Shown here: positions 23,608-35,120 of the stretch, piece after piece
Layout: each line of letters starts with the position of its first letter
How positions within the stretch are numbered: the stretch's first letter is position 1
Assembly (NCBI GenBank): GCA_026745465.1
Contig: JACYXH010000001.1
Span: forward strand, 124,001-188,000
Direction: 5' to 3'
DNA from: Lota lota
Lineage: Eukaryota > Chordata > Actinopteri > Gadiformes > Lotidae
Length of the DNA stretch: 64,000 nt
Program-made: the position numbers and the translations under genes
Notes under the pieces: generated by a model
What the model saw: the letters and a program-made list of their open reading frames with translations, nothing else
What the model was told of the DNA's origin: nothing
The model's database searches: none

Positions 23608-26254
23608 GTAACTGCGGGCACTACCCACAAACCCTCCGTTGTTCCTGTTTAGATAGAGAATCTTCCTGGGTTATTGTCCCACCTGGCATGTATATGGGCC
23701 AGCCACCTCTTCCGAACACCACTGGGTTTGACATTCTTCCCTAACTGGCATAAAAACAAGAATCAAGACCCTGATCCGCTGTTCCCCCAAGTTCAGACTG
23801 CTAGCAATGTGAGCTGCTGAACTTGGGGAGTTGTGGTACCTCTGTTCGTTTCTTGACGTGTACAAACGATGTGTCCTATACAAGGGAAACTACAAACACA
23901 CAAGCCTATTTAGTGGAATGCTAGCTGTCATCTTGCATTCTGTGCGGCCATGGTATGCCAAAAATGATCTTGCATGTGCACTGCATGTTTAGTTATTTTG
24001 GCGATGATATATTTCAAGGGGCCGGAACAGATGCTAGACCTCGCTGCTGACTAGTAGGACTAGTAGGAACTCTGTCTTTTGAATATCAGTAAATAGCTTC
24101 TCTCTCTGTTCAGCTACCTATTGTGTTTTCCTAACTTGTTATGAAAACCAACAAGTCTTTAAAAGAGAAGAGTTTTAACCAAATGAAACGAAGCTGAATA
24201 GTTTCAAATGAAACTAAGCTAGCTATGGTTCTATGACTTCCCGGTAAAGGAATCTTAATATTTTAACACAAATCTAAGAACTAAATGTGTTTACACTCAA
24301 AGTTATGTACCGAAAACAATATTGATTTGGTACCAAAACCGTATGCCCATTCTTATAAAAGCATGAATATGTAAACTACTTTTTTAAAGCATTCGATCTG
24401 CATATCCCAGCAGAATGAATAGTGTATATTGGTTGTAGGTATTGGGCTGGAATGGCACCAGTGACCGTCCCAAAAAACCGGAATGAAACAATCCAGGGAC
24501 CCACACAGTTCAAGCATTTATCAATATGCTCAAATCACAACGCATGGCAATTAAAACGATGATTAGGAAGACGCTTGATGATTTAAAGATCCGCTGCTGC
24601 TACCCATATCCTTTTTCTTTCATTTCCAAAAAGCTCAGACATTTCATTCAGTTTGACATCTCCAGCCCATGCATGTTGATGTTAATCAACGGTAGCATAT
24701 ACTTTTCATTCATTATTGATTGGGATGTATTAAGGAGTTTTGCACACATGGAAACAAGTTGATCAATGCATCGTTGGGACAAATACATTGAGCAAAAACG
24801 ACCACCTAAATAACCAGTTTGCAAAAGGGAGCGTATACAGTTTCAAGTCTTCCCTCACGAGCGATCAAGCTACAGCGGACAGCGCTGTTATAAAGTCTAG
24901 GTTTCAAGAAAGACTCGTTTTGCTTCCCATTGAACTATTTTGACATGTACTGTATGTACTATGGCTGCAATCGTTTGGCTGCGTAACGCTTAGGTCATGC
25001 TGTTTAGAGACATTATCCATTTGGAAATCACTGTCGCTCATCTTCCATTAAAGCGGCGAAGCCCAGTTTGTTTCACGTGAAGCAGAAGGAATGAGCTTCA
25101 ATCGTTTCAACTCTCATGGGGATTTGTGAATAATGACAAGTATAGGACTACTCTTATATGTGCAAACCTAAAAAAAGTTAACCCTTAGACGGGCAGCCCG
25201 CTCTTCATTGAGATGCAGGCTGGTTATTCCTTTAACCAAGATCAAGGAAACGGGCTGAGTGTAGCGAACCTTTATCGAGAGTCGGGGCGATTTAAAGAGG
25301 AATTGTGTTAAATGCAGGACAAGCATTCATTGTGACTGAACATAATGACAGCGCGTCTTGTCCACAATTCGTCTTGTGCACCATCGTTTTTCAGTCACGT
25401 GATCGGCTCCTGTAACTGGTAGCCCTCCGACAACAAGGTACTGCTCCCCCCCTGCGCTCGTCTCTCATTGGTCACCCGTGGCGCCCGTCCAAAAAGGGCG
25501 GTAATGCGGTACAAAAGGGATCGCTGCCACTCCGATGCGTTTCTGTTGGGAGCTGCTAACTTCCGGGAACTACTGAGAGGCTCCACGATCCGCCATTGCT
25601 GTTAAGAAATGGTCCATTGGAGCGGACGGAGATGTCCCGACTCAAACGGCCGACAATAGCTAGTCTTTCTATATTTCGCCATCTGCTGTCAGGCATAGGA
25701 AGTGCATTCAGTCTGACCAGAAGCAGGGATAAAACGTAGCCCCGCTGTCTATCAAAAGTAATGACCGGGGGTGGTATCAAAAAGAAGAGGGGGGGAAATC
25801 CCCCCCTATCCCCCTCTGCAATTTTCACCCTGTATATATGTATATGTGTATATATGTGTGTGGAGAGCATCGAGTATCACAGCAAAACCTGCAGACTGTA
25901 AAAAGGTTACCGAAGCGAGGAGAGAACCAGCACGACTAGCAGCCTTTTTACACCTCGCGCACTAACCCCCTCCTGCAACCTATTCCACTGGAACATCTGT
26001 TGCGGTATCCCCTGCTGGTGTTCTGGTGCTTGGTGTGCATGCTCAGGTTGAGAGACTGCGTGTGCGTACGTGGGATTAACCAGGGAACTCATGTTATGCT
26101 CAATTTCTTTACTCCTTGCTGCAGTCTGACTCTCTGCTTTGTATGTCTTCCCTTTCCCTCCCCCATGCTTTCATATGGCATGTTGTGTTGGTGTGTGTGC
26201 ATACTTTTGCGTGTCTGCTTGTGCATGTGTTTCACCTGCCTGTCTGCCTACTAG
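23608..26254. other. Intron 8
   Basis: Contains a 12-base-arm palindrome (23785-23796 with 23817-23828) and the dispersed repeat at 25332-25471. The remainder, including a poly-G/poly-C rich part near 25785-25810, shows nothing identifiable. Confidence 0.55.
25332..25471 (+). repeat. Dispersed repeat, second copy (see 19465)
   Basis: Same family as 19465-19556, with extra internal sequence (tttttc and a 37-base segment). The following 400 bases are relatively CpG-rich but show no gene. Confidence 0.65.
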
Positions 26255-26299
26255 GGAGAGGGAATCACTATGCCTACTACGCATATCGGCCCCACCAAG
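26255..26299 (+). CDS. afdn: afdn coding exon 9: short exon before FHA
   Basis: A 45-base exon encoding GRGNHYAYYAYRPHQ, the counterpart of mammalian GRRNHFAYYNYHTYE. It enters and leaves in phase 1, so skipping it would keep the frame. Acceptor cctgtctgcctactag; donor caag|gtaaac. Identification rests on the tyrosine-rich match and on exact phase fit between exons 8 and 10. Confidence 0.9.
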
Positions 26300-26519
26300 G
26301 TAAACATGCAAATCCTCTCTTCTATCGCTCTTCTGACCACCATCTTTATATACATCTCTATCAATCAGCTGGTGTGGGGAATATCTATATATACATAAAT
26401 ATCCCACACTAGACATAGATGTATGATGAGACGTGTTTGACATAGATGCATGGATAGAACTTGATGAACTTTTAAAACTTGTAAAATAGAAACATTCTTA
26501 CCAAGTCTTAATATAGTTT

Positions 26520-26757
26520 TATCTCAGACAGTTTTAAATAGTGATACAATCTTACCGTAGACAGTTTTGGATAGTGATATGAAGTCTTACCTTAGACCAT
26601 TTTGAATAGTGATTTAAAGTCTTACCTTAGACGTTTTAAGTAGTGATGAAGTCTTGCCGTAGACAGATTTTTACATTGATATGAAGTCTTACCTTAGACA
26701 GTTTTGGATAGTGAAATTAAATCTGACCGTAGACAGACAGTTGGATAGTGATATAAA
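26520..26757 (+). repeat. Degenerate ~37-base minisatellite, about 7 copies
   Basis: Imperfect units of the form agacagttttggatagtgat + atgaagtcttacctt. Copies differ by several substitutions and indels, so this array looks older than the others in the window. Confidence 0.85.
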
Positions 26758-26815
26758 GCTATATCCCCAGCTCCAATTTAAGGCCAAGACAAAAGCCGGC
26801 CAATTATTTGTATCT

Positions 26816-26978
<163 letters not shown>

Positions 26979-27320
26979 ACCCACCCACCATGCTCTTTTT
27001 CCCCACTGTCTTCTAATAGCTAACTAATGCTACTTTGCTTCTTATTAATCACGGAATGTTGAATAACGGTCATGTAGGATAGCCAATAGCAACCCAGATA
27101 TACAAAAAAACAATCGATACCCCCCCCAACATAATACAATTTTTTTTTTTTTAAGTTCTTGGAAATGCTTGACTGACAGACTGACAATTTGCTTAGAATA
27201 CTTTTGTAGTCTAGGAAGAAGTCCTCTATGTTCTCATCTTCACAATAAAGACCATATGACGCAGAACAAAGAACTTGGGTGACCCGCGGGCCTGAACGTG
27301 TTGTTGTTGTTGCCATGCAG

Positions 27321-27415
27321 ATGGCTCGGACTCCAGGGACAAACCAAAGCTGTACCGGCTGCAGCACAGCATCACCGAGGTGGGCTCGGACTGCACCGAC
27401 GACGGAGCCATCCAG
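27321..27415 (+). CDS. afdn: afdn coding exon 10: FHA domain, first strands
   Basis: Encodes DGSDSRDKPKLYRLQHSITE then VGSDCTDDGAIQ. Matches mammalian DGSDSRDKPKLYRL and begins the forkhead-associated beta-sandwich (about residues 426-492 in human). Phase 1 in (G|AT), phase 0 out. Acceptor gttgttgccatgcag; donor tccag|gtaggc. The variable loop SDCTDDGAIQ replaces mammalian TEKLDDNSIQ. Confidence 0.95.
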
Positions 27416-27849
27416 GTAGGCTTATCAAAGCGCGTGCTCTGTGCTTGTTGCTCTGTGCTTGTTGCTCGTGTGCGTTCTTCTGCCTCTGCTAGAGTGGCTT
27501 CCTGGTCCTACTCGTGTACCAGATTAGCAGGTATCCAAATACTGAAATCCAGACTGCCTAATCTATCCAATGTTAGCGGTGCCTTGCTACGATTGTAGAG
27601 TTAGAGGTTAGTCTGTGTATGGGGTCGTCCCTGCATTGTAACGCCGCGGCGCTACACTGTAGCTTCCGCTGGGGGAGAACGCACAGGCTGCCCCCCCCCC
27701 CCCCCCCCCCCCCCTACATAACGTTTTTTTCCCCCCCCACATGAATGGACCGTGTTTTTACCATTAATGGATAGGAAGGCACTTTCAGAGTGGATTCTTT
27801 CTTGACACTGTTCCCTTTCTTCCGCTACGCACTTCACGTCTGGTCACAG

Positions 27850-28100
27850 TTGTTTGGCCCGGGCCTCCTCCCTCATCACTGCAACCTGATGCACAGCGAG
27901 GGCCTGGTGACGGTCACGCCCCACGGAGCCGACGCCGACACCTTGGTCGACGGCCAGCGGGTCAACGAGACCACGGTGCTGCACTCCGGGTCCACCCTCC
28001 AGTTTGGCGCCGCCCACGTCTTCAAGTTTGTAGACCCGGCGTACGACCAGGGCAGCAAACGAGACCCGGCCGGCATGATCAGAGGCCGACACAAGTCCGG
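27850..28100 (+). CDS. afdn: afdn coding exon 11: FHA domain core
   Basis: Encodes LFGPGLLPHHCNLMHSEGLV, then TVTPHGADADTLVDGQRVNE, TTVLHSGSTLQFGAAHVFKF, VDPAYDQGSKRDPAGMIRGR and HKSG. The LFGPG, PHHC, VTVTP and HVFKFVDP blocks are the FHA core shared with mammalian afadin. Phase 0 in, phase 2 out (GG|gtgagt). The intron begins with a G/T-rich stretch in which the donor-like motif GTGAGT(GGG) recurs for 200 bases. Confidence 0.96.
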
Positions 28101-28302
28101 GTGAGTGGGGGTGGGTGGGTGTGAGTGGGTCTGGGTGGGTGTGAGTGGGTGTGTGTGAGTGAGTGGGTGGGTGGGTGGGGCTGGGTGAGTGGGTGGGTGG
28201 GTGTGGGTCTGGGTGGGTGTGAGTGGGTCTGGGTGAGTGGTTGTGTGGGTGAGTGATTGTGGGTGTGAGTGGTTGTGTGGGGGTGAGTGGGTGTGGGTGA
28301 AC
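28101..28302 (+). repeat. GTGAGT/GGGT-rich simple repeat beginning at the exon 11 donor
   Basis: Starts with the donor gtgagtgggg itself and continues for about 200 bases as variants of gtgagtggg, gggtctgggtgg and gtgtgag. Many internal gg|gtgagt strings look like 5' splice sites. G-runs suggest possible G-quadruplexes. Confidence 0.9.
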
Positions 28303-29387
28303 ACTCGTATGGAGACTTGCATACTTGGGGCGGGATAAATAGTGAAAAGTAAACCTTGTGTTTGTGAGTCTGAAACTAGAAAAGGTGGTACTGGAATGTG
28401 GTGGTGGTGATGGAATCGCTCTCAGCAGGATAAAACTGCTGCTTCAGTGTTAATGTTAGGGTCTGAATTGCGTGAATAATGCAGGATAAAGAGTGGTTTG
28501 AGCAATCAGTGCAAGCAAAACTTCAGGGAGAGGAGGAGATGAAAGGAGAAGAAAAGGGGCAGAAAGAGGGAGAAGAGGTGATTTGAGGTTATGAAAAAGC
28601 CCTCTAATCTGATGAGTGTGGTTTGGGGTGTGGCCTCTCTCTCTCTGACACACACACAGTTTCACCCACATAGGCACATTGCAGCGACATGGTTTTGGCT
28701 GTGTGTTAGTGTGTGTGTGTGAGAGACAGTGACAGATCAGACCCAAAGGGAGAGGGGCTGTGTGCAGCAGCTGGATCAGCTGAGAGGAAAAACGCAGCAG
28801 TTTGACCTAGCCTAGCATGTTGTGCGCTACCAGTTAGCAGATTCCTGAAATCAATAGGAAGTAAAAATAGAGTGCATGGGAAAAGGAGAGCACAAGAGTG
28901 AGTGCTGGCTAGCAAGTAAGTAGCATGATGAATGCATTATTACTGGTTGACAGGCTAACGCATCAAGTAATAGGAGTGTTTGAACAAAGTTGTCTTTCCT
29001 GGAGCTAGATCTGTATTTGTGTATAAATTGTGTATTATCCATATCATGCTTCCATAGTGTTCACGATCAAACCAATTTGTCTTCATGTCAAATTTCTCTA
29101 TTCCTGATAAGGGCATAAATCCTAATCCAGAGATAATTCTACCATACCAAACTAGGGATTACATAAGAGAATCAGAGGGAGAATATGGACATAATGGAGC
29201 GTGTCACAGTGTGGGACACACCTTTATACAGATTTAAAGGAAATTATAATATGTATATATTGTCTATTAATTGTTATATGTCCACATAAGATCCCTGATA
29301 ACACAGCAAATTGGGTTTGAGTCCCTCTGGGCACCAATGCCTGTCCTGGGGTCCAATTTGAACTTAAACTAAATTCTTTGATTTGAT
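28303..29387. other. Intron 11, between the donor repeat and the acceptor-like array
   Basis: Mostly unique-looking sequence; a weak tRNA box-B-like string (gggtttgagtccc) occurs near 29311 without a convincing A box. Confidence 0.5.
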
Positions 29388-29985
29388 CCTTTCAGCTGGT
29401 CCTTTCCTCTTTCAGCTGGTCCTTTTGTCTTTCAGCTGGTCCTTTCCTCTTTCAGCTGATCCTTTCCTCTTTCAGCTGATCCTTTCCTCTTTCAGCTGAT
29501 CCTTTCCTCTTTCAGCTGGTCCTTTTGTCTTTCAGCTGGTCCTTTCCTCTTTCAGCTGGTCCTTTTGTCTTTCAGCTGATCCTTTCCTCTTTCAGCTGGT
29601 CCTTTCCTCTTTCAGCTGGTCCTTTCCTCTTTCAGCTGGTCCTTTTGTCTTTCAGCTGATCCTTTCCTCTTTCAGCTGGTCCTTTCCTCTTTCAGCTGGT
29701 CCTTTCCTCGTATCCATTCCTCTTTCAGCTGGTCCATTCCTCTTTCAGCTGGTCCTTTCCTCGTATCCTTTCCTCTTTCAGCTGATCCTTTCCTCTTTCA
29801 GCTGGTCCTTTTGTCTTTCAGCTGATCCTTCCCTCGCATCCTTTCCTCGTATCCTTTCTTCTTTCAGCTGGTCCTTTCCTCGTATCCTTTCCTCTTTCAG
29901 CTGGTCCTTTTCTCGTATCCTATCCTCTTTCAGCGGATCCTTCCCTCGTATCCGTTCCTCTTCCAGCTGATCCGTTCCTCTTTCA
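29388..29985 (+). repeat. 20-base minisatellite with acceptor-like unit, about 28 copies
   Basis: Unit cctttcctctttcagctggt: a pyrimidine tract followed by cag, repeated in tandem in intron 11. Variants replace the first half with ccttttgtctttcag or tcgtatcc. The array ends about 745 bases before exon 12. Confidence 0.95.
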
Positions 29986-30198
29986 AATCGCACTACACTG
30001 GTTTCCTGAGACCCAGTTCCAAACTACCACTGACTGGCGTTTCCCAGTCCCTCCGGGTGGCACAAATGCAACCGCCAGTCAAATGCTGGTACCCATCTGC
30101 TGAAGCTGCTGCTTCAATATGGTCTAGCAATAATTTCTTAGCTCTTCAATGTTGTCCTATGATTCTCCTCAGCCGTACTCTTAGTTGTCCTCAGCCTC

Positions 30199-30625
30199 AT
30201 GCCAGAGCCCAGCTGGTGTTATGGGAGTGGTTAACTCCTCACCAGAGCCCAGCTGGTGTTATGGGAGTGGTTAACTCCTCACCAGAGCCCAGCTGGTGTT
30301 ATGGGAGTGGTTAACTCCTCACCAGAGCCCAGCTGGTGTTATGGGAGTGGTTAACTCCTCACCAGAGCCCAGCTGATGTTATGGGAGTGGTTAACTCCTC
30401 ACCAGAGCCCAGCTGGTGTTATGGGAGTGGTTAACTCATCACCAGACCCCAGCTGGTGTTATGGGAGTGGTTAACTCCTCACCAGAGCCCAGCTGGTGTT
30501 ATGGGAGTGGTTAACTCCTCACCAGAGCCCAGCTGGTGTTATGGGAGTGGTTAACTCCTCACCAGAGCCCAGCTGGTGTTATGGGAGTGGTTAACTCCTC
30601 ACCAGAGCCCAGCTGGTGTTATGAG
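30199..30625 (+). repeat. 40-base minisatellite, about 10.5 copies
   Basis: Unit agagcccagctggtgttatg + ggagtggttaactcctcacc, highly homogeneous, ending about 105 bases before exon 12. Confidence 0.96.
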
Positions 30626-30730
30626 AGTAGGTTAAAACTAAATAAGTAAATTTAAGCCTGCCGTGTAGAAAGTCTGAGCCATTCTTTGTATATTTCCTCT
30701 GGCTCAAGCTTTTCCCAACTGTTTCAACAG

Positions 30731-30800
30731 GAGTGTACCAGAAACTACGTTTGATCTCCACGGCGAGGTCCACAGCGGTGCTGCTTTGCCCACTAGCAAG
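30731..30800 (+). CDS. afdn: afdn coding exon 12: FHA-DIL linker
   Basis: A 70-base exon encoding SVPETTFDLHGEVHSGAALP then TSK, matching mammalian IVQETTFDLGGDIHSGTALPTSK. It is too short for a long open frame of its own and was found by homology and phase: phase 2 in (GG|G), phase 0 out. Acceptor ctgtttcaacag; donor agcaag|gtagca. The intron before it contains an array of acceptor-like repeats (29388-29985). Confidence 0.94.
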
Positions 30801-30836
30801 GTAGCACACATTATTTTACACACATTTGTCATTCCA

Positions 30837-31235
30837 TTAAAGCTGCACTATGTGCGTTTTTCCCATTAGCAGCCTCTAGTGGATGAGTTGTAGCTACAGT
30901 TATAGCTATATAATATTCCAATGGTGGAAAAACATAAAATGCCCTATCTACTAATAACAGGCTGGTCATTCTGTAAACAAATGCACTATTCTGGTGATAC
31001 GTCATCCAGAACAGTGCATTTGTTCTTTGTATGCTCTTGAATAGCACTAGTGCTGGGGTGCAATTTCATTGAAACTTTTCACAATGTACAAGCCACCTTT
31101 CCGTGTTATGATAATTTGGGGACCCCCATATGCTCAAAGCTGTGTGTCTTAACTGGAACTTAAGTTGGCTGTGTTTCCAATTAAGAGTGCTCACACCGGC
31201 GCCCCAGTACAGCCGTGTGTAACTTCCAGCACTGC
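30837..31235 (+). repeat. Dispersed repeat family Y, copy 3 (TTAA-type MITE-like)
   Basis: Starts ttaaagctgcactatgtgcg, as do many fish TTAA-targeting MITEs, and contains all the family Y blocks in order. Followed directly by an 82-base tandem triplication. Confidence 0.65.
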
Positions 31236-31238
31236 TCA

Positions 31239-31468
31239 ACACTGTGCTATAGAACTAGACCAACACAAGCGTCATCTTCAGACGCGCTTTAAGGTGGAGC
31301 ATTCCCACCCAATACATGAAGCACTGTGCTATAGAACTAGACCAACACAAGCGTCATCTTCAGACGCGCTTTAAGGTGGAGCATTCCCACCCATTACATG
31401 AAGCACTGTGCTATAGAACTAGACCAACACAAGCGTCATCTTCAGACGCGCTTTAAGGTGGAGCATTG
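31239..31468 (+). repeat. 82-base tandem repeat, about 3 copies
   Basis: Copies begin cactgtgctatagaactaga near 31239, 31321 and 31403 and are nearly identical, indicating a recent triplication. Confidence 0.95.
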
Positions 31469-31767
31469 CGCTATTCGAGACGGATTCAGACCATAAGTGG
31501 ATTAAAGACACAGACTTACACAGCACTTCTTCTTAATATTTTAGGTTGGCTTTTCGTAGCATTATGCAAATAAAATGTGTTAATAGATTGAACCGCTTCA
31601 GAAATTAAATGGGAAACGTCAGGAAAATGGCCGCGTAGCGACAGCCCTATTTTGAGCATGGTGGCGTAGCGCCACAATATCATCATGCCACCATTTATAC
31701 TGGGTTTTATGTCTTTGTGATGACACTTGAGAACATGTTTGGTGAAAAAAGTGCTTAGTATTGTCAT

Positions 31768-32024
31768 CAGGCTGTATATTGAATGTATTCTGTCATCTGT
31801 CGGTATATTGAATGTATTCTGTCATCAGGCTGTATATTGAATGTATTCTGTCATCTGTCTGTATATTGAATGTATTCTGTCATCCGTCTGTATATTGAAT
31901 GTATTCTGTCATCTGTCGGTATATTGAATGTATTCTTTCATCAGGCTGTATATTGAATGTATTCTGTCATCTGTCTGTATATTGAATGTATTCTGTCATC
32001 TGTCTGTATATTGAATGTATTCTG
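31768..32024 (+). repeat. 28-29-base minisatellite, about 9 copies, upstream of exon 13
   Basis: Unit ctgtatattgaatgtattct + gtcatctgt. It ends about 14 bases before exon 13 and supplies the likely branch-point region; the tract between array and exon is tgggatgtgtgtgcag. Confidence 0.93.
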
Positions 32025-32038
32025 GGATGTGTGTGCAG

Positions 32039-32127
32039 AGCTCAGGTAGGCTGGAGATGGAGAGGACCAACTGCAGTGAGCGGGGCATGGTCAAGCCCAT
32101 GATAAGAGGAGAACAGCAGGACAGCAG
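32039..32127 (+). CDS. afdn: afdn coding exon 13: FHA-DIL linker
   Basis: Encodes SSGRLEMERTNCSERGMVKP then MIRGEQQDSR. The ERGMVKPMIR.EQQ block is diagnostic of afadin; the serine-rich stretch before it is shorter than in mammals. Phase 0 in, phase 2 out. The acceptor gtgtgtgcag sits about 14 bases after the end of a 28-29 base minisatellite, so the array forms most of the branch-point region. Confidence 0.93.
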
Positions 32128-32347
32128 GTAGGAACCACACTTTAGCTTCTCATTCAGGGGAAGTGATCCAGTCCTTACAGTGCGTAAAAGAGCAAATATG
32201 TCAAAGCAATCAGAACCACGAGCAGGGAAAACCCATTTAAAGCAACAAAACCTTTCAACGCTTCACACATAGTGAACCACCTCACACTCCCCCCCCCCCC
32301 CCCCCCCCCAGCTCCTTACTGCCTGTGGTCTCTCTGTCTCCCTGCAG

Positions 32348-32409
32348 GTCCCTGGACGGCCAAACCCCGGAGGTAATGCTGCCAGCCAGCATCGAGTTCA
32401 GGGACAACT
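32348..32409 (+). CDS. afdn: afdn coding exon 14: linker before DIL
   Basis: A 62-base exon encoding SLDGQTPEVMLPASIEFRDN, matching the mammalian PELILPASIEFRES block. Phase 2 in (AG|G), phase 1 out (T|gtgagt). It is separated from exon 13 by only 220 bases, which include a poly-C tract (32288-32309). Confidence 0.92.
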
Positions 32410-32706
32410 GTGAGTAGTGAGAACACAGCCTCTTCATCCGTCTACGTGAAATGATTAAGGCAGATGAGAAAAGCATTGGATACCCTGGTAGATTATGCTG
32501 AACTACACATCTTATTATCACTACTGTGACCCATGGTCTAATTGAGCCTTTTCCAATGATTACCCTATTCCACAGGGGAACTCTTATTTACCTCTCCACC
32601 AGTCAGACTAGGTTCACATCTTTCCAATGAGGGCCAGTACATATGTAGGTGGTAAACATAACCACATTTAGGGCCATTTATAATTGGCATTCCAAGATTC
32701 GGTAGT

Positions 32707-33061
32707 AGGCAAGCCGGCTCCAGGGGAGAATGGGTGGCACAGCCGGCTCCAGGGGAGAATGGGTGGCACAGCAGGCTCCAGGGGACAATGGGTGGCACAG
32801 CCGGCTCCAGGGGACAATGGGTGGCACAGCCGGCTCCAGGGGACAATGGGTGGCACAGCCGGCTCCAGGGGACAATGGGTGGCACAGCCGGCTCCAGGGG
32901 ACAATGGGTGGCACAGCCGGCTCCAGGGGACAATGGGTGGCACAGCCGGCTCCAGGGGAGAATGGGTGGCACAGCCGGCTCCAGGGGACAATGGGTGGCA
33001 CAGCCGGCTCCAGGGGACAATGGGTGGCACAGCCGGCTCCAGGGGAGAATGGGTGGCACAG
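32707..33061 (+). repeat. 29-base minisatellite, about 12 copies
   Basis: Unit ccggctccaggggacaatgg + gtggcacag, with aggggaga variants at both ends of the array. The last unit and the next 11 bases form a palindrome (33042-33052 with 33062-33072). Confidence 0.95.
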
Positions 33062-33072
33062 CCATTCTCCCC

Positions 33073-33503
33073 AGGCCCCACCTTCAACAAGCAGAGCAAC
33101 AAGCTTCCCATCCCGCCGAGACACCGGCCGGCTGTAGCTGCAGCGGACATGATAGTTGCTGTGGCGCTTCATACATGTATGAAGTGGACATTCCACGCGC
33201 AGACATTTGTCTCCGCCCTACAATGGTGTAGCCGTGCAGGTGTGCGCTCTCTGTGTGTGTGTGTGTGTGTGTGTGTAGTCCTCAATCCTTTCAGAGGCGG
33301 GTCGGATCACGCGGCACAACAGCCGGCTCGCACAGTTCCCACGCGCCATAAAGAAAGGAGGTTTGACGCACGGGAAAGCCGAACGGCAACGACACAGCCC
33401 GCCGGCACACCGGAAATGGCTCCCGAACCCCGCCACCATTTACCCGCAAGAGAGGAACCGAGATTCAATCGCGCAGCCAACACGCCGAGCGGGCGGAGCC
33501 AAC

Positions 33504-33540
<37 letters not shown>

Positions 33541-34306
33541 AGTCCCACCCAGAGACATTAGGCGCAAAGTGAGGAAGAGCGTTGCTTTGCGTCAAAGCTA
33601 AAGGAACGCACCGAGCTTTCCAGATTAATCGCGGGCTTGAACGCAGCCCTCATTTTAACATAGGCATGTGCATGGTTCTCCCCAGGAGGTTTTTTACATG
33701 GGGACGCAGGCTCTCCCACCCGCTAGTAGAATAGTGCGTGTGTTTTTTTTAGTGCATGCTCTTGAACAGCACTAATGCTGCTGCTGTCCATCGGAGCTAA
33801 AGTGGGTGGTATCTTCCCACCGGGGGGAAGATACCACCCACTTTAGTTACACGGTGGCGCTGGAGCCTTTTTAAACGGTGAATCCATACCAGGAACGTAT
33901 TGAGCGACGATCTGCCCCAAGCCTGTGCGACACAAGCACACGCGGACACTCATGAACGGGGCATTGAGGGCAATCAGTCAATGTGGTGTAGAGGTACAAA
34001 GGGATTATTGGGTTTTTACATCTTACGTATTTACAGATCTTTGTGCTGTTTACATACTCCCAATATTTGGGTGTTGATTTGTTGTAGTGTGGCGTGGGGG
34101 GTTTTAGTATTGCCAGTGTCTATTTGAGCCACACTGTGGTGGGCTCCATTCCTACAGTGCAACTGGTGAGCCTCCTGACCGCGGATGGGCTAAGATCCTG
34201 TTTACAATGAAATGCAGTCCTCCGTGTTGGCGTGTGGACCTGGACAAACACTTTGGGCTGTATACCGTTGGACGCGTTACACATTGTCTTTGCCCCATCT
34301 GTCCAG
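33073..34306. other. Intron 14 remainder
   Basis: Holds a short TG run (33256-33277), a CpG-rich stretch (33290-33600) with a poly-C tract (33507-33539), a family Y fragment (about 33725-33790) and the palindrome at 33797-33846. Confidence 0.6.
33797..33846. repeat. Perfect palindrome, 22-base arms
   Basis: Arms 33797-33818 and 33825-33846 are exactly complementary with a 6-base loop (accggg). Confidence 0.92.
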
Positions 34307-34512
34307 CGGAGGATGCGTTCCTGTCTGCCATCATCAACTACACCAACAGCTCCACGGTGCACTTCAAGCTCTCCCCCACGTACGTCCTGTACATGGCCTG
34401 CCGCTACGTCCTGGCCCCCCACTACCGGCCCGACCTGTCCCCCTCAGAGAGGACCCACAAGGTCGTAGCCATCGTCAACAAGATGGTGAGCATGATGGAA
34501 GGAGTCATTCAG
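34307..34512 (+). CDS. afdn: afdn coding exon 15: dilute (DIL) domain start
   Basis: Encodes SEDAFLSAIINYTNSSTVHF, KLSPTYVLYMACRYVLAPHY, RPDLSPSERTHKVVAIVNKM and VSMMEGVIQ. This is the start of the DIL domain, a helical fold shared with class V myosin cargo domains. Near-identical to mammalian afadin. Phase 1 in (T|CG), phase 0 out at ATTCAG|gtgggt. The nearby microexon at 37726 could be inserted directly after VIQ. Confidence 0.97.
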
Positions 34513-35120
34513 GTGGGTGCAACCATTTTTTTTTTTTATACCTATTCTAACTTCAAACTCTCAACTCTCAAAAACAGAGGATACGTCTCATTTAAAGAAA
34601 TCAAAGTATTTTGTTTGGTGACTGTGGTAGTGTGGGGCTGGGTTGGAAGGGGATGTGGACTACAGGGATGGCGTTCCGGGGAAATGTGTTTTTATGATTA
34701 AAAAGTGTGTGTGAGTTCCTTTGGCAGAAGGCGAAGCTTCTGTCCCCCCCTGCTCATTGTTTTTACACCAATCTGTTTGATACACTTCACACGCGTGTGC
34801 GCTTGCATCTATCTGTGCTAATCCAAAGGCGCTTGCCTATGAAAACCCAATAAAAGACAACTGCCATTTCTTCCTAGCCATTGGGTTTTATTAGTTCAGC
34901 TGGCAGCTAGCATGCAGTCCATTTCCCTTGGCATGTATTCATGACATGAAGTGGAATCAGGAAACCCACAGCAGGCTCGATGGGTCCGTGCAGCAGATAG
35001 GAGCTTGCTTTTGATGATGGACAACAAATGAAAGATACAGCGAGAAAGTCATGAAAAGAAAGAATCTGCTTGTTATTTTCCGGCAGGAATGGAGAACAGC
35101 CTGAGGGAAAAGAATCAATG

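Noticed and set aside
32684-33601. 305-codon + strand frame across the 29-base array and the CpG-rich stretch
   Set aside because: More than a third is array, the rest runs through a TG repeat and a poly-C tract and has no recognisable domain.
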